From JBLNDJ01 sp050261515 (lineage in GTDB: Bacteria; Acidobacteriota; Terriglobia; Bryobacterales; Bryobacteraceae), in assembly GCA_050261515.1 (NCBI GenBank), contig JBLNDJ010000035.1, forward strand, positions 1 to 45,983: a DNA stretch of 45,983 nt. Reading direction: 5' to 3'. A program made the position numbers and the translations under genes. Shown here piece by piece: positions 15,001 to 24,087 of this stretch. Positions within the stretch are counted from its first letter, which is position 1. Every line of letters starts with the position of its first letter. The notes under the pieces are model-generated. The model was given only the letters and a program-made list of their open reading frames with translations. It had not been told where the DNA came from and ran no database searches.

Positions 15001-16965
15001 ATGTCCCAAAAATCCGAACAAGTCCCCGAGATGACCGTGAAGGCCGTCGGGCTCGGGCTATTCCTGGCCTTCGTTTTCGGCGCGGCGAACGCGTACCTGG
15101 GGATGAAGGCGGGCCAGACGGTGGCGGCGACGATCCCGGCGGCCGTGATCGCGCTCGCTTTGTTCCGCGTGCCGCGCTTCCGCGGCGGCGTGCTCGAGCA
15201 AAATATTGCGCGCACGGCGGCGTCGGTGGGCGAGGCGCTGGTCGCCGGCGCGATCTTCACGCTGCCCGCATTCCTGCTCGTGGAAATGGACGGCGTGCGG
15301 CTGTGGAGCGATCTGCGGTCGCACTACTGGCAGGCCGCGTTCATCCTGCTGGCGGGCGGGCTGATCGGCGTGTTCTTCATCATCCTGCTGCGCCGGCCGC
15401 TGTGCGTCGAGAGCGGCCTGCCGTGGCCCGAGAGCGTGGCGAGCGCCGAGATCGTCAAGGCCGGCGACCGCGCGAGCGACGCGCCCCGCTACCTGTTCGG
15501 CGCGATGGGGCTCGGCGCGCTGATCCAGATTCTGAAGTCGGAACGCGGCATCATGATTTTCCGCGAGTTCTCGCAGGGATTTCTGCCGTTCCCGCGCTGG
15601 CTGGTAAAGCCGGCCGGAGGAGGCGCGGACGTCGCGCACACGGGCGGCATCGCGTGGACTACGCCGAGCCTTTCGCCCGCGCTCGCCGGCATCGGCTACA
15701 TCATCGGTCCCGAACTGGCGTCGATCAACGCCTCGGGCGGTGTGATCGCGTGGTGGCTTCTCATTCCGCTGATGAGCCTGCTCGATCCGGACCTGGCAGT
15801 GCACCTGGGGCTGCCCGCGAACGCTTCCTGGGAGGCTGTTTCGACCGCGGCGTGGTCCACGGTCGTGCGGCCGATCGCGGTCGGGACCATGCTCGTGGGC
15901 GCGTGCTACACGCTCTACTCGATGCGCGAGTCGATCCTGCGCTCGCTCAAGGGCGCGATCGCGGCATCGGCCGAGGCGGCTCACGAGGGAGCGGCCATCG
16001 AGCGCACGGAGCGCGACATTCCGCCGAAGTGGATCGCGATCGGCATCGCGGCGCTGCTCGCGCCGATCACGGCGATCTACTTCTACTTCACGCAGGGGAT
16101 CGCATCGGCCGTTGTGGCGGCGCTGGTCATGACCGTAACCGGGTTCCTGCTTTCAGCTGTCGGCGGGTACCTGGTAGGGCTGGTCGGCAGCTCGAACCAG
16201 CCTGTGTCGGGCCTGACGCTCGCGGCGCTCGTAATCGCGGCGCTGGTCATGGTCGCGCTCGGTGTGAAAGGGATCGCGGGCGTGGGGGCGGTGCTCGGCG
16301 TCGCGGCGGTGGTGTGCTGCGCGTGCTGCGTCTCGGGTTCGCTGATTCAGGATTTGAAGGCGGGGCACCTGCTCGGCGGCACTCCCTGGAAAATGCAGGT
16401 GGTCGAGATCGTGGCCGTGGTGCTGCTGTCGTTCTTCCTGGTGTGGCCCGTAACGGTGCTGCACGAAGCCTACGGGATCGGCAGCCGCGCGCTGCCCGCC
16501 CCGCAGGCCGGGTTGATGGCGCAGCTTGCCAAGGGAATCGTTAGCGGCCAGATGGCGTGGGGGCTCATCGCGGCGGGCGCGGCCTTCGGCGTGGCGCTGA
16601 TTTTCTCCGGCGCGCGGTCTCCGATGCTGATCGCTGTGGGGATGTATCTGCCGTTCGAGACGGTGTCGGCGATTTTTGTGGGGGGCGTGATTCGGTGGGT
16701 GGCGGACCGGATGGCGCGGGATAGGGGGCAGGTGGAGGAGAAGGGGACTCTGCTGGCGTCGGGGTTTATTGCGGGCGAGGCGATTGTGGGGATTTTGCTG
16801 GCGGTGCTGGCGGTGCGGGAAGCGCCGTCGCTCACGCGGCTGCTGACGGGGGCGGATGAGTTTGGGTGGTTTGCGGCGTGGGGTGGGCGGCTGAGCCTTA
16901 TCGGGTTCGCCGCTTTGGCGTATGTGTTGATTGTGATTCCGAACCGGGGGAGAAGGGCGGGCTGA
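15001..16965 (+). CDS. OPT-family oligopeptide/metal-chelate transporter
   Basis: A 654-residue integral membrane protein with about 14-16 hydrophobic segments. Family hallmarks are the N-terminal NAYLGMKAGQTVAATIPAAV stretch (about 25-44), then LEQNIARTAASVGEAL and GLPWPES a little further on. OPT members import peptides, siderophore-like chelates or metals with protons; the bacterial branch is poorly characterised and the substrate here cannot be read from sequence. It follows the 88-residue gene by 19 bp. Its stop codon lies inside the first hairpin of a two-hairpin repeat (16955-16998), which may end transcription for both this gene and the convergent peptidase gene. Confidence 0.9.
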   Translation: MSQKSEQVPEMTVKAVGLGLFLAFVFGAANAYLGMKAGQTVAATIPAAVIALALFRVPRFRGGVLEQNIARTAASVGEALVAGAIFTLPAFLLVEMDGVRLWSDLRSHYWQAAFILLAGGLIGVFFIILLRRPLCVESGLPWPESVASAEIVKAGDRASDAPRYLFGAMGLGALIQILKSERGIMIFREFSQGFLPFPRWLVKPAGGGADVAHTGGIAWTTPSLSPALAGIGYIIGPELASINASGGVIAWWLLIPLMSLLDPDLAVHLGLPANASWEAVSTAAWSTVVRPIAVGTMLVGACYTLYSMRESILRSLKGAIAASAEAAHEGAAIERTERDIPPKWIAIGIAALLAPITAIYFYFTQGIASAVVAALVMTVTGFLLSAVGGYLVGLVGSSNQPVSGLTLAALVIAALVMVALGVKGIAGVGAVLGVAAVVCCACCVSGSLIQDLKAGHLLGGTPWKMQVVEIVAVVLLSFFLVWPVTVLHEAYGIGSRALPAPQAGLMAQLAKGIVSGQMAWGLIAAGAAFGVALIFSGARSPMLIAVGMYLPFETVSAIFVGGVIRWVADRMARDRGQVEEKGTLLASGFIAGEAIVGILLAVLAVREAPSLTRLLTGADEFGWFAAWGGRLSLIGFAALAYVLIVIPNRGRRAG

Positions 16966-16998
16966 CAGCCCGCCCGCAGGTCCGGCGACCTGCCCCAC
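16955..16998. repeat. Two-hairpin repeat element, copy 1
   Basis: GGGCGGGC-TGACA-GCCCGCCC is followed directly by GCAGGT-CCGGCG-ACCTGC and CCCAC. It sits between convergent genes (OPT transporter and M16 peptidase). The same plan occurs at 24088-24129 with a different but still paired first stem. A shared TGACA loop and an identical second stem show the two are copies of one family. A bidirectional terminator or REP-like element is likely; neither strand has a T-tract. Confidence 0.7.
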
Positions 16999-17004
16999 CG
17001 GTGA

Positions 17005-19170
17005 TTACGGTTTCTTGTAGGCCGAATCCTCCAGGCCGGGGTTGAGCTTCACCTCAGTCAGGGTGATCTCGGAGCGCGGCTGGCCTCCCTGTTTGGTCAC
17101 CGTTCTGAAGGGCATTTTGATGCCGCTCACGTCCCGGTAGTCGGAGTAGACTTCGTCGGTTTCGGCGGGCGGGCCCATCATGGCGGCTGTGAAGCGCTTG
17201 CCGGTGATCAGGCTCGTGGCCGGGTCAATGAAGAGGGTCACCTGCTGGTTGCGCGCGGGGTTGGTCACCGCGACTCCTTCCACTTTCTTGCCGTCGAACT
17301 CGACGGATCCGAGGGCCTGCACGTTGTAGGTTTCGTACTTCTGGAGCAGCGCGATCGTCTCGCGGAAGAAGTTCGCTTCGGTTTCGGCTTTCTGCGAGGC
17401 GGGGATGTCGCGCGTGTTCGGACCCATGCGCATCCAGCCGTTCTGGCCGTCGTAGGCGAGGGTCATCTCGCCCATCGGCGCTTCCATCTTCTGGATCATT
17501 TTGCCGGAGAAGTTCACAGTGGCGTCGAACTTCACGTTCATGGCGTTGTCGCCCATGTGGAAGACGCCTTCGCCCTTCGAAGACACGTCTTTCAGGCCGG
17601 CGAGCGCGTCGCCGCCCATCGCCGTCCGCGCGGCCGCGAGCAGCGCTTTGCCTTTGGCCGCGGCTTCGGGCGTCGCGGCCGCGAGCGCCTTCTGCTTCGG
17701 CCCCGGGATCGCGATATCGACCGCGGTTGCGGCGCCGAGCGAAGAGACCGGCGCTTCATACGCCTTCTCGTTGCCGAGGAAGAGCACGAAGAATTTTTCG
17801 GGCTTCATGTATTCCCTGGCCACGCGCGCGACGTCGGCCTTCGTGGTCTTCTCGATTTTGGTCCGGTATTGCTGGAGAAAATCCTTCGGGTAGCCGTAGT
17901 ATTCGTAATTCATGAGCCGGCTGACGATCTTGCCGGTCGAATCGAAATCGAACGCGGAACTCTTGAGGATGCCGTCCTTGGCGCGCGCGAGCTCATCGTC
18001 GGTGACGCCCGTCTCGGCAATGGACTGGACCTCGTGCCGGATCGAATTGTAGATCTTGATCGTGGTTTCCGGCTTCGAAGAACCGCCGGCGGTGAACGAG
18101 CCCGGGCGGTCCCAGCCGGCGCTCCAGCCGGAGAACACGGCATAGGCCAGGCCCTGCTGGGAGCGCACGCGGCTGAACAGGTGCGACGAGAAGCCGCCGC
18201 CGAGGATCTCGTTCATGACCTCGAGCGCGGGGTAATCCGGGTCGTCGCGCCGCCCGCCGAGCATTCCCATCAGCACCCACGACTGCTGCATGTCGTCCTT
18301 ATTGATGGTGTAGATGCCGGTGCGCGTGCGCGCGGCCGCGTCCACTTCGGGGACGGCGGGTTTCGGGGCGCCGCCTCGCTGCCAGGCCCCGAACTCCTTT
18401 TCGACCTTCGCGCGCATCTCATCGGCTTTGAAATCGCCCCACACGCCCAGGATGATGTTCTCGGGTTGGAAGAACTGTTTGTGGAAAGCCACCAGGTCGT
18501 CCCGCGTAATCGAGTCGATCGTCGCGTACTCGGCCTGGCTCGCGTAGGGGCTGTCCTTCCCGTAAAGGATGCGGCTGAACTCGCGGAAAATGATCCCGTT
18601 CGGGTTGTCGTTGCGCCGTGCAATGGCGTCGCGCTGGGCGATCTTGGCGAGGTCGATTTTGTCCTGCGGGAACGCGGGGTGCTGGAGGATGTCGGCGAGA
18701 ATCGCGAAGCCTTCGTCGACGTCCTCCTTGAGAACGGACACGCCGGCGCGGCCGGAATCCTGGCCGATGCTGGTTTCGACGAAGGCTCCGAGGCGGTCGA
18801 GTTCCTGATCGAGCTGATCGCCGGGGCGCGCCGCCGTTCCGCCGCTGCGCATGACGGTTCCGGTGATGGAGGCGAGTCCGGTCTTTGCCGCGGGCTCCCA
18901 GCGCGAGCCGGCGCGCACAAGCGCGGAGGCGCTGATCATGGGGATCTCATGGTCCTCGACCAGGTAGACGACCATGCCGTTGGCGAGTTCGAACCGCGTG
19001 GGTTCGGGCACGTTGATTTTGTTCAGCGGCGGATATTTGAGGCTTTTGTATCCGGGGGCGGGCTGAGTCTTGGCAGCGGCGGGCACCGGCTTCGTGGGAG
19101 CCACCGCCGGCTGCGCCATCGACGCGCCTGCCGTGAGCACGATTGCGACTGCGAGGGATAGTGTGCGCAT
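17005..19170 (-). CDS. M16-family peptidase-like protein lacking the zinc motif, with extra C-terminal domain
   Basis: A 721-residue exported protein (signal peptide MRTLSLAVAIVLTAGASMAQ). Residues about 50-470 form the two M16 halves, but the HxxEH zinc motif is missing: the matching segment reads LASITGTVMRSGG. The second half keeps the Arg/Tyr-type pair (SRVRSQQGLAYAVFSG) that M16 non-catalytic subunits use for substrate binding. A further domain of about 230 residues follows an Ala/Lys-rich linker and looks like a beta-rich outer-membrane-sorting-type fold (GQNGWMRMGP to LTEVKLNPGL). It starts 11 bp after the catalytic partner's stop, so the two probably form a heterodimeric periplasmic peptidase. 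The open frame upstream of 19170 lies antisense-free but over the partner gene and is not coding. Confidence 0.82.
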   Translation of the reverse strand: MRTLSLAVAIVLTAGASMAQPAVAPTKPVPAAAKTQPAPGYKSLKYPPLNKINVPEPTRFELANGMVVYLVEDHEIPMISASALVRAGSRWEPAAKTGLASITGTVMRSGGTAARPGDQLDQELDRLGAFVETSIGQDSGRAGVSVLKEDVDEGFAILADILQHPAFPQDKIDLAKIAQRDAIARRNDNPNGIIFREFSRILYGKDSPYASQAEYATIDSITRDDLVAFHKQFFQPENIILGVWGDFKADEMRAKVEKEFGAWQRGGAPKPAVPEVDAAARTRTGIYTINKDDMQQSWVLMGMLGGRRDDPDYPALEVMNEILGGGFSSHLFSRVRSQQGLAYAVFSGWSAGWDRPGSFTAGGSSKPETTIKIYNSIRHEVQSIAETGVTDDELARAKDGILKSSAFDFDSTGKIVSRLMNYEYYGYPKDFLQQYRTKIEKTTKADVARVAREYMKPEKFFVLFLGNEKAYEAPVSSLGAATAVDIAIPGPKQKALAAATPEAAAKGKALLAAARTAMGGDALAGLKDVSSKGEGVFHMGDNAMNVKFDATVNFSGKMIQKMEAPMGEMTLAYDGQNGWMRMGPNTRDIPASQKAETEANFFRETIALLQKYETYNVQALGSVEFDGKKVEGVAVTNPARNQQVTLFIDPATSLITGKRFTAAMMGPPAETDEVYSDYRDVSGIKMPFRTVTKQGGQPRSEITLTEVKLNPGLEDSAYKKP

Positions 19171-19181
19171 GGTTTGGCTCC

Positions 19182-20696
19182 TCACTTGGCTGCCGTCTCG
19201 AGCGGCTCGATGACGGCGACCGTGCGGTTGTCGAACGTGAAGGTCGCCTTCGCGATCCGCTGTACGTCCTGCGGCGTGACCGCGTCGATCTTGGCGATCT
19301 GCTTGAACAGGTTCCGCCAGTCGCCCGTGAGCGCCTGGTAGGTGGAGAGCAGGTTCGCCATGGCGGAGTTGCTGTCGAGCTGGCGGAGAATTTGGGAGCG
19401 CGTGCGGCGCTTCACGCCGTCGAGCTCCTCCTGCGTCACGAGCTCCGTCTTGAGCCGCTCGATCTCCGCGTCGATCGCTTTTTCGACTTCGTCGTTGGTG
19501 TGGCCGGGCGCGGCGAACGCGTAGAACAGGAACAGGCCCGGATACTTCTGCCCCGGGAAACCGGGGAAGCCGCCGGCCTGCGTCGCGAGCTTCTTCTCCT
19601 TGACGAGCGCGCGATAGAGGCGCGAGGAGCGGCCGTCGCTGAGGATGCTGCCCAACGCGTCGTAGACGGCGTCGTCGGGGTCGTTGATGTCCGGCTTGTG
19701 ATAGCCGGCCACGAAGACGCGCTGCGATTGCAGGCGCAGCGTCACGCGGCGCTCGCCGGTTTGCGGCGGCTCGACGGTGCGGATCGGGTCCGGACGCGGG
19801 CCGCTCGGAATCGGCTCGAAGTACTTCGCGGCGAGCTCGCGCACGCGCTTCGGGTCCACGTCGCCGACGATCACGCTGAGCAGGTTGCTCGGCTTGTAAT
19901 ACTTCTTGAAGAACGCTTCGGCGTCGGCGCGCGTGATGTTCTCGAGATCGCTCATGTGGCCGACGACGGGCTCGTGGTAGGGATGGGCTTTGTAGGCGAT
20001 GGCCTGGAACTCTTCGAGCAGGCGCCCGAGGGGCTGGCTCTCGCCCAGGCGGCGCTCCTCCATTACGACGCCGCGCTCCTTGTAAAACTCGCGCAGCACG
20101 GGGTCGCCGAAGCGCTGCGATTCGAGGTAGAACCACAATTCCGCTTCGTTCGATGGGAGGCTGAAGAAGTAGTTGGTGCGGTCCTCGGCCGTGGTGGCGT
20201 TGAGGCCCTGGCCGCCGGCGCGCTCGATGGCTTCGCCGAATTCGTTCGGCACGACGAATTTACCGGCCGCTTCCTGCGCGTTCGCGAAATCGGCCTGGAG
20301 CGTCTTGATCTTCACAGGATCGGCCTTGCGGCCCTTCTGCTTTTCTTTTTGCAGGGCGTTGAAGGCGGCGTCGACGCGGTCGAGCGCCAGCTTTTCCTCG
20401 GCATAGTTCTTCGTGCCGAGCGTGCGGCTGCCCTTGAAGGCCATGTGCTCGAAGATGTGGGCCAGGCCGGTGATGCCCTTGGTCTCCTGCACGGAGCCGA
20501 CGTCGGCGTAGGTGAGGAACGAGGCGACCGGGGCCTGGTGCCTTTCGAGCACGATGATTTTCCAGCCGTTTTTCAGCGTCATTTCGGTGACGCGCGACTC
20601 GATATCTTTGAAATCGGTTTGCGCGGCGGCGGAAAATGCCGCGAGCAGAGTGCACGCCAGAACCGCGAGACGGGTTCCGGCCCTCCGGGCGCTCAT
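19182..20696 (-). CDS. M16-family zinc peptidase, catalytic subunit
   Basis: A 504-residue exported protein (signal peptide MSARRAGTRLAVLACTLLAA and on). The inverted zinc motif HIFEH is at residues 80-84, with a downstream Glu in the LPSNEAELWFYLESQR region expected to be the third ligand. An insertion of about 45 charged residues (around 95-140, Lys-rich helix) separates motif and ligand, longer than the usual spacing. The start at 20696 is supported by GGAGG eight bases upstream; an in-frame ATG seven codons earlier is less likely. It precedes the zinc-motif-less M16 protein. Members degrade or process peptides in the periplasm. Confidence 0.87.
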   Translation of the reverse strand: MSARRAGTRLAVLACTLLAAFSAAAQTDFKDIESRVTEMTLKNGWKIIVLERHQAPVASFLTYADVGSVQETKGITGLAHIFEHMAFKGSRTLGTKNYAEEKLALDRVDAAFNALQKEKQKGRKADPVKIKTLQADFANAQEAAGKFVVPNEFGEAIERAGGQGLNATTAEDRTNYFFSLPSNEAELWFYLESQRFGDPVLREFYKERGVVMEERRLGESQPLGRLLEEFQAIAYKAHPYHEPVVGHMSDLENITRADAEAFFKKYYKPSNLLSVIVGDVDPKRVRELAAKYFEPIPSGPRPDPIRTVEPPQTGERRVTLRLQSQRVFVAGYHKPDINDPDDAVYDALGSILSDGRSSRLYRALVKEKKLATQAGGFPGFPGQKYPGLFLFYAFAAPGHTNDEVEKAIDAEIERLKTELVTQEELDGVKRRTRSQILRQLDSNSAMANLLSTYQALTGDWRNLFKQIAKIDAVTPQDVQRIAKATFTFDNRTVAVIEPLETAAK

Positions 20697-20774
20697 AGGG
20701 ATTCCTCCATGCCACACCCCGCCCGCGAGCCACTCGAGAGAACAGGCGCGGGTCGGGGACCAGTCTTCTGCAAC

Positions 20775-21326
20775 TTATATCATTTCGGTGAGCAGTTCGG
20801 GCCGGGGCGAGGCGATCACGCCTTTGTTGACGAGCATGCCTTTCTTGGCGATCGCCTGCGCGCCCGCGTCCACCGCGCTCTGGACCGCGGCGACGTTCCC
20901 GGTGAGCGTCACGAACGCCTTGCCCCCGAGAGCCATCGCGAGGCGCAGTTCGATGAGCCGCACGTTGGCCGATTTGGCCGCGGCGTCTGCGCCTTCAATC
21001 AGCGAGGCGACCGAGAACGCTTCGAGGATGCCGAGCGCTTCGAGTTGCTCCACCTTCGTGTTCCCGGCGATGGCGGGAAAAATCGATTCATGGACGTTCG
21101 GGATGACGAAGCTGTCGATGACCGAGAAGCTGCCCGCGCGCACGCCCGCCGCCACGGCCGACTCGACGCCGCCCACGCTGCCGCGCACCATGACCATGTA
21201 CTTGCCGGAGCAGATCGACCGCGCCAGCAGCAGTTCGACATCGGCGGCCTTCAGCATGGCGTCGGAAACCTGGAACCCTGCTACGATGCTCCCGAGCTCG
21301 ATCAGGCCGATGGAATTGTTCGCCAT
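20775..21326 (-). CDS. pduT: PduT-like tandem-BMC-domain microcompartment shell protein
   Basis: A 183-residue protein with two BMC domains, about residues 4-88 and 96-181; tandem-domain shell proteins form pseudohexameric trimers. The first domain has ARSICSGKYMVMVRG with C39 at the place where PduT carries the Cys (C38) that binds a [4Fe-4S] cluster in the central pore. The second domain has the usual IGxxEx-type start (ALGILEAFSVAS) and GGKAFVTLTGNVAAV. It begins 3 bp after the PduS-like gene's stop, so the two are co-translated or nearly so. In known systems PduT passes electrons across the shell to PduS. No hexameric or pentameric shell proteins occur in this window. Confidence 0.87.
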   Translation of the reverse strand: MANNSIGLIELGSIVAGFQVSDAMLKAADVELLLARSICSGKYMVMVRGSVGGVESAVAAGVRAGSFSVIDSFVIPNVHESIFPAIAGNTKVEQLEALGILEAFSVASLIEGADAAAKSANVRLIELRLAMALGGKAFVTLTGNVAAVQSAVDAGAQAIAKKGMLVNKGVIASPRPELLTEMI

Positions 21327-21329
21327 GCG

Positions 21330-22640
21330 TTACCTCGTAATCTCCACGTAGGAATCGGTGACGGCCGAGACCGTGCCGTCGATGCTCGCGTGCACGTTCG
21401 CGCCGAGGTCGGATGCCGCGACGCATCCGACGAGCGAGCCCGTCTGCACCCTGGCGCCCGGAGCGACGGCGGCCCGCGCCGGTTTGCCCGCGTGCTGCGA
21501 AAGCTTGATGCGGACTTGCGCGGGCGCGGCGGCGATGTCCTCGAAGGGCGCGGGGGCCTCGTATTCCTCGATCTTGAGCCGGCGGCGCAGCATCGTGAGC
21601 GGCACACGGCGGTATTCCTTCATCGGGTGGAGCGCTGGCTCTTTCTGCTGCTGGAACTTGATTCCTGCCGTCCGCAGGCTGCGCTTGGCCTTGTCGCAGG
21701 CTTCCTTCGGATAGAGGTCCTCGGGGCAGGCGTAGAGCGTGCAGATGCCGCAGCCGCAGCAGAGCGCGCCCCACTGGTTCCAGTAGTCCTCGCCGCTTGC
21801 GGTGAAGCCGAGGCTGCGCATTACTTTGTGCGGCACGATTTCGTAGCCGAGCAGGTAGCGCGGGCAGAACTCGGTGCAGTAGCTGCACTGGTCGCAGGCC
21901 GATTTCCCGATCTGGAGCATCTGCCGCTCGCTGCGCTCGCGCCGCGTGACGAGGTAGTGATCGCGCGGCAGCACGATGAGGCCGCCGGTTGTTTTCGTCA
22001 CCACGTCGTCGAGGTCGAGCGTGAAGGAGCCCATCATGATGCCGCTCACGAACATGGCGAACTCGGAGACGCGCGCGCCGCCCGCGAGCGCGATCAGGTC
22101 GCGGAACGAAGTGCCGACCGGAGTCCAGAAGGATTTTGGCTCATTCACCGCGCCCGTAACCGTGACGAACTTCCGCGTGACGGGCGCGCCCTTGTGCGCC
22201 TGGTGGACGTTGTATAGTGTCTCGACGTTGTTGACGACGCAGCCGACTTGGAGCGGGATGCCGGCCGGGGGGATGAGGCGGCCGGTGGCACTGTAGACAA
22301 GCTCGTACTCGTCGCCCGAGGGGTAGAAGTCGCCGAGGGTGACGATCTCGACGGGCTTGTTCTTGATGTGCGCGCGGACGGCCTCGAGGGCGGCGGTGTT
22401 CTTTTCCTTGATGCCGAACTTGCCCGCGCGTGCATGCGTGGCCTTCATCATGAGTTGCAGGCCGGAGAGGATCTCAGCCGGGAACCGCTGCATCAGCTCG
22501 ACGTCTTTGTGGATGAGCGGCTCGCACTCCGCGCCATTGGCGATGACGAATTCGACCTCGGAGGCGGCTTTGACGTAGGTGGGGAAGCCGGCTCCGCCCG
22601 CGCCAACGACACCGAGATCCTTCAACTTCTCGCTCAGCAT
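21330..22640 (-). CDS. pduS: PduS-like flavin/Fe-S reductase (RnfC-like)
   Basis: A 436-residue RnfC/Nqo1-like protein. The N-terminal GVVGAGGAGFPTYVK (10-24) is the Gly-rich FMN/NADH-binding start, and ANGAECEPLIHKD (34-46) follows as in RnfC and PduS. An SLBB-type region is in the middle. Two ferredoxin motifs are present: C249, C252, C255 and C259P; C294, C297, C300 and C305P. The C-terminal 100 residues end in a biotinyl/lipoyl-like barrel (GARVQTGSLVGCV). In Salmonella, PduS is the cobalamin reductase of propanediol microcompartments. Here it is followed by a PduT-like shell gene. No diol dehydratase, aldehyde dehydrogenase or other shell gene is nearby, so the partner system must be elsewhere or differ. 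Confidence 0.88.
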   Translation of the reverse strand: MLSEKLKDLGVVGAGGAGFPTYVKAASEVEFVIANGAECEPLIHKDVELMQRFPAEILSGLQLMMKATHARAGKFGIKEKNTAALEAVRAHIKNKPVEIVTLGDFYPSGDEYELVYSATGRLIPPAGIPLQVGCVVNNVETLYNVHQAHKGAPVTRKFVTVTGAVNEPKSFWTPVGTSFRDLIALAGGARVSEFAMFVSGIMMGSFTLDLDDVVTKTTGGLIVLPRDHYLVTRRERSERQMLQIGKSACDQCSYCTEFCPRYLLGYEIVPHKVMRSLGFTASGEDYWNQWGALCCGCGICTLYACPEDLYPKEACDKAKRSLRTAGIKFQQQKEPALHPMKEYRRVPLTMLRRRLKIEEYEAPAPFEDIAAAPAQVRIKLSQHAGKPARAAVAPGARVQTGSLVGCVAASDLGANVHASIDGTVSAVTDSYVEITR

Positions 22641-22651
22641 GAGGGTCTTTC

Positions 22652-22657
22652 ATTATA
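22652..22657 (-). promoter_or_regulatory. TATAAT -10 box of the pduS-pduT operon
   Basis: A perfect TATAAT on the minus strand lies 11 bases before the ATG at 22640. Transcription would start about four bases before the start codon, giving an mRNA with almost no leader. No strong -35 box is visible 16-18 bp upstream. Confidence 0.5.
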
Positions 22658-22760
22658 GCGGGGGCCCGCGTGGGTGATTGAAGATCCCAGAAGCGGCGCG
22701 GCGCCCCCCGCGGCGCGCTTTCGTTTTCAAGCTTGCCGCGCAACAATGGGTTTCACCTAC

Positions 22761-24023
22761 ATGACCCGACGACAATTCTCCGCACTCGCTGTTTGTTCCC
22801 CGGCGATCTTCCGGTCCGCTCTGGCGGCGCCCTCCGACCGCATCAACGTCGGCTTTATCGGCCTTGGCGGAATGGGTACCGGCCGGCTGCACGGTTTTAT
22901 GGAGCACGCAGACGTCAACGTTGCCGGCCTGGCCGATTTGGACTCGGCCCATCTCGAAAAGGCGGTCGCGGCGGTCAAGCAGCGGCGGAACGAATCGCCG
23001 CGGACATTCAAGGACTACCGGGAGTTGCTTGCGGCAAAAGACATCGATGCCGTCTGCATCGCCACTCCCGATCACTGGCACGCGTTGCCCACGGTTCAAG
23101 CATGCGAGGCCGGCAAGGATGTCTTTGTCGAGAAGCCGCTGAGTTATTCCATCGGAGAGGGCCGGGCAATGGTGCGCGCCGCCCGCGAGCACAAGCGGGT
23201 GACGCAGATGGGCAACCACATTCACAACGACGAACCCACGTACCGCTGTGCCGTCGAAATCGTCAGATCGGGCGCGCTCGGCAAACTCCAACGCGTGGCG
23301 TGTTGGAAGACTTCTGAAACCAAGGGCATCGGCGCGCCGCCCGACTCGGACCCGCCGCAAGGGCTCGACTACGACTTCTGGCTCGGTCCGGCGCCAAAAC
23401 GCCCCTATAACAGGAATCGCTCCCATGGCAGCTACCGCTACTTCTGGGATTACTCCGGCGGCGTGTTCATAGACTTCTGGTGCCATATCACCGACGTCGT
23501 CTATTGGGCGCTGGAGCTCCAAGCTCCCAAGAGCGTGGCAGCCACCGGACGCCGTGAGCTTTCCGATGACAATGCGGAAACTCCGAATTTCATGGAAGTG
23601 CAGTACGAGTATCCGGGCATAAGCCTGTCCTGGACCCTGAACCCTGTGGGCTTCCCGGGATTCGAGGATTGGCCGATTGGGGCGGTTTTCCAGGGGACCG
23701 AAGCCAGCATGTTCGTGAACTACACGAACATCGCAATCTGCTCGCAGGGCAAGCCTGTCAAGGATTTTCCGCGGCCCGCTCCTTCGATTCCCGATTCGCC
23801 CGGCCACATCCGCGAGTTCCTCAATTCCATCAAGTCGCGGAAGCTGTGTACCTGCGATGTGGACTACGGCCACCGCCTCACCAAGGCCGGGCTCCTGGGG
23901 AACATCGCCCTGCGCACGGGCCGCCGGGTTGTGTGGGACAACGACAGAGAGACCATCGTCAACGACAAGGAAGCCGCCAAGTACGTTACAAGGCGCTACC
24001 GGAAGCCGTGGAAACTGGCGTGA
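22761..24023 (+). CDS. Tat-exported Gfo/Idh/MocA-family oxidoreductase
   Basis: About 420 residues from the ATG at 22761, which begins MTRRQFSALAV, a twin-arginine signal. The Rossmann domain has VGFIGLGGMGTG (about 30-41) and the family's EKPLSY signature with Lys at 125. ATPDHWHALP (about 101-110) is typical. The C-terminal half is the mixed alpha/beta substrate-binding domain. Such exported members in Acidobacteria, Planctomycetes and Bacteroidetes oxidise sugars or cyclitols with a tightly bound nicotinamide cofactor. An ATG five codons earlier (22746) is equally possible. It is divergent from pduS. The gap to the next gene (24024-24131) holds the second copy of the two-hairpin repeat. 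Confidence 0.85.
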   Translation: MTRRQFSALAVCSPAIFRSALAAPSDRINVGFIGLGGMGTGRLHGFMEHADVNVAGLADLDSAHLEKAVAAVKQRRNESPRTFKDYRELLAAKDIDAVCIATPDHWHALPTVQACEAGKDVFVEKPLSYSIGEGRAMVRAAREHKRVTQMGNHIHNDEPTYRCAVEIVRSGALGKLQRVACWKTSETKGIGAPPDSDPPQGLDYDFWLGPAPKRPYNRNRSHGSYRYFWDYSGGVFIDFWCHITDVVYWALELQAPKSVAATGRRELSDDNAETPNFMEVQYEYPGISLSWTLNPVGFPGFEDWPIGAVFQGTEASMFVNYTNIAICSQGKPVKDFPRPAPSIPDSPGHIREFLNSIKSRKLCTCDVDYGHRLTKAGLLGNIALRTGRRVVWDNDRETIVNDKEAAKYVTRRYRKPWKLA

Positions 24024-24087
24024 CCAGGGCGACCATGTTGATCTCGCTACTGCCCTCGCGCGCGACGAGTTCGTCCTGGCATGCGCC

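Noticed and set aside
16955..16998. Simple intrinsic terminator
   Set aside because: Hairpins are strong but no T-tract follows on either strand, and a second copy elsewhere shows it is a repeat family.
19171..20136. N-terminal extension of the zinc-motif-less M16 frame
   Set aside because: The extension overlaps the catalytic M16 gene in another frame, while a signal peptide starts at 19170.
19143..22217. 1024-residue plus-strand open frame
   Set aside because: Antisense to the M16, PduT and PduS genes; it spans several genes and has no recognisable domain.
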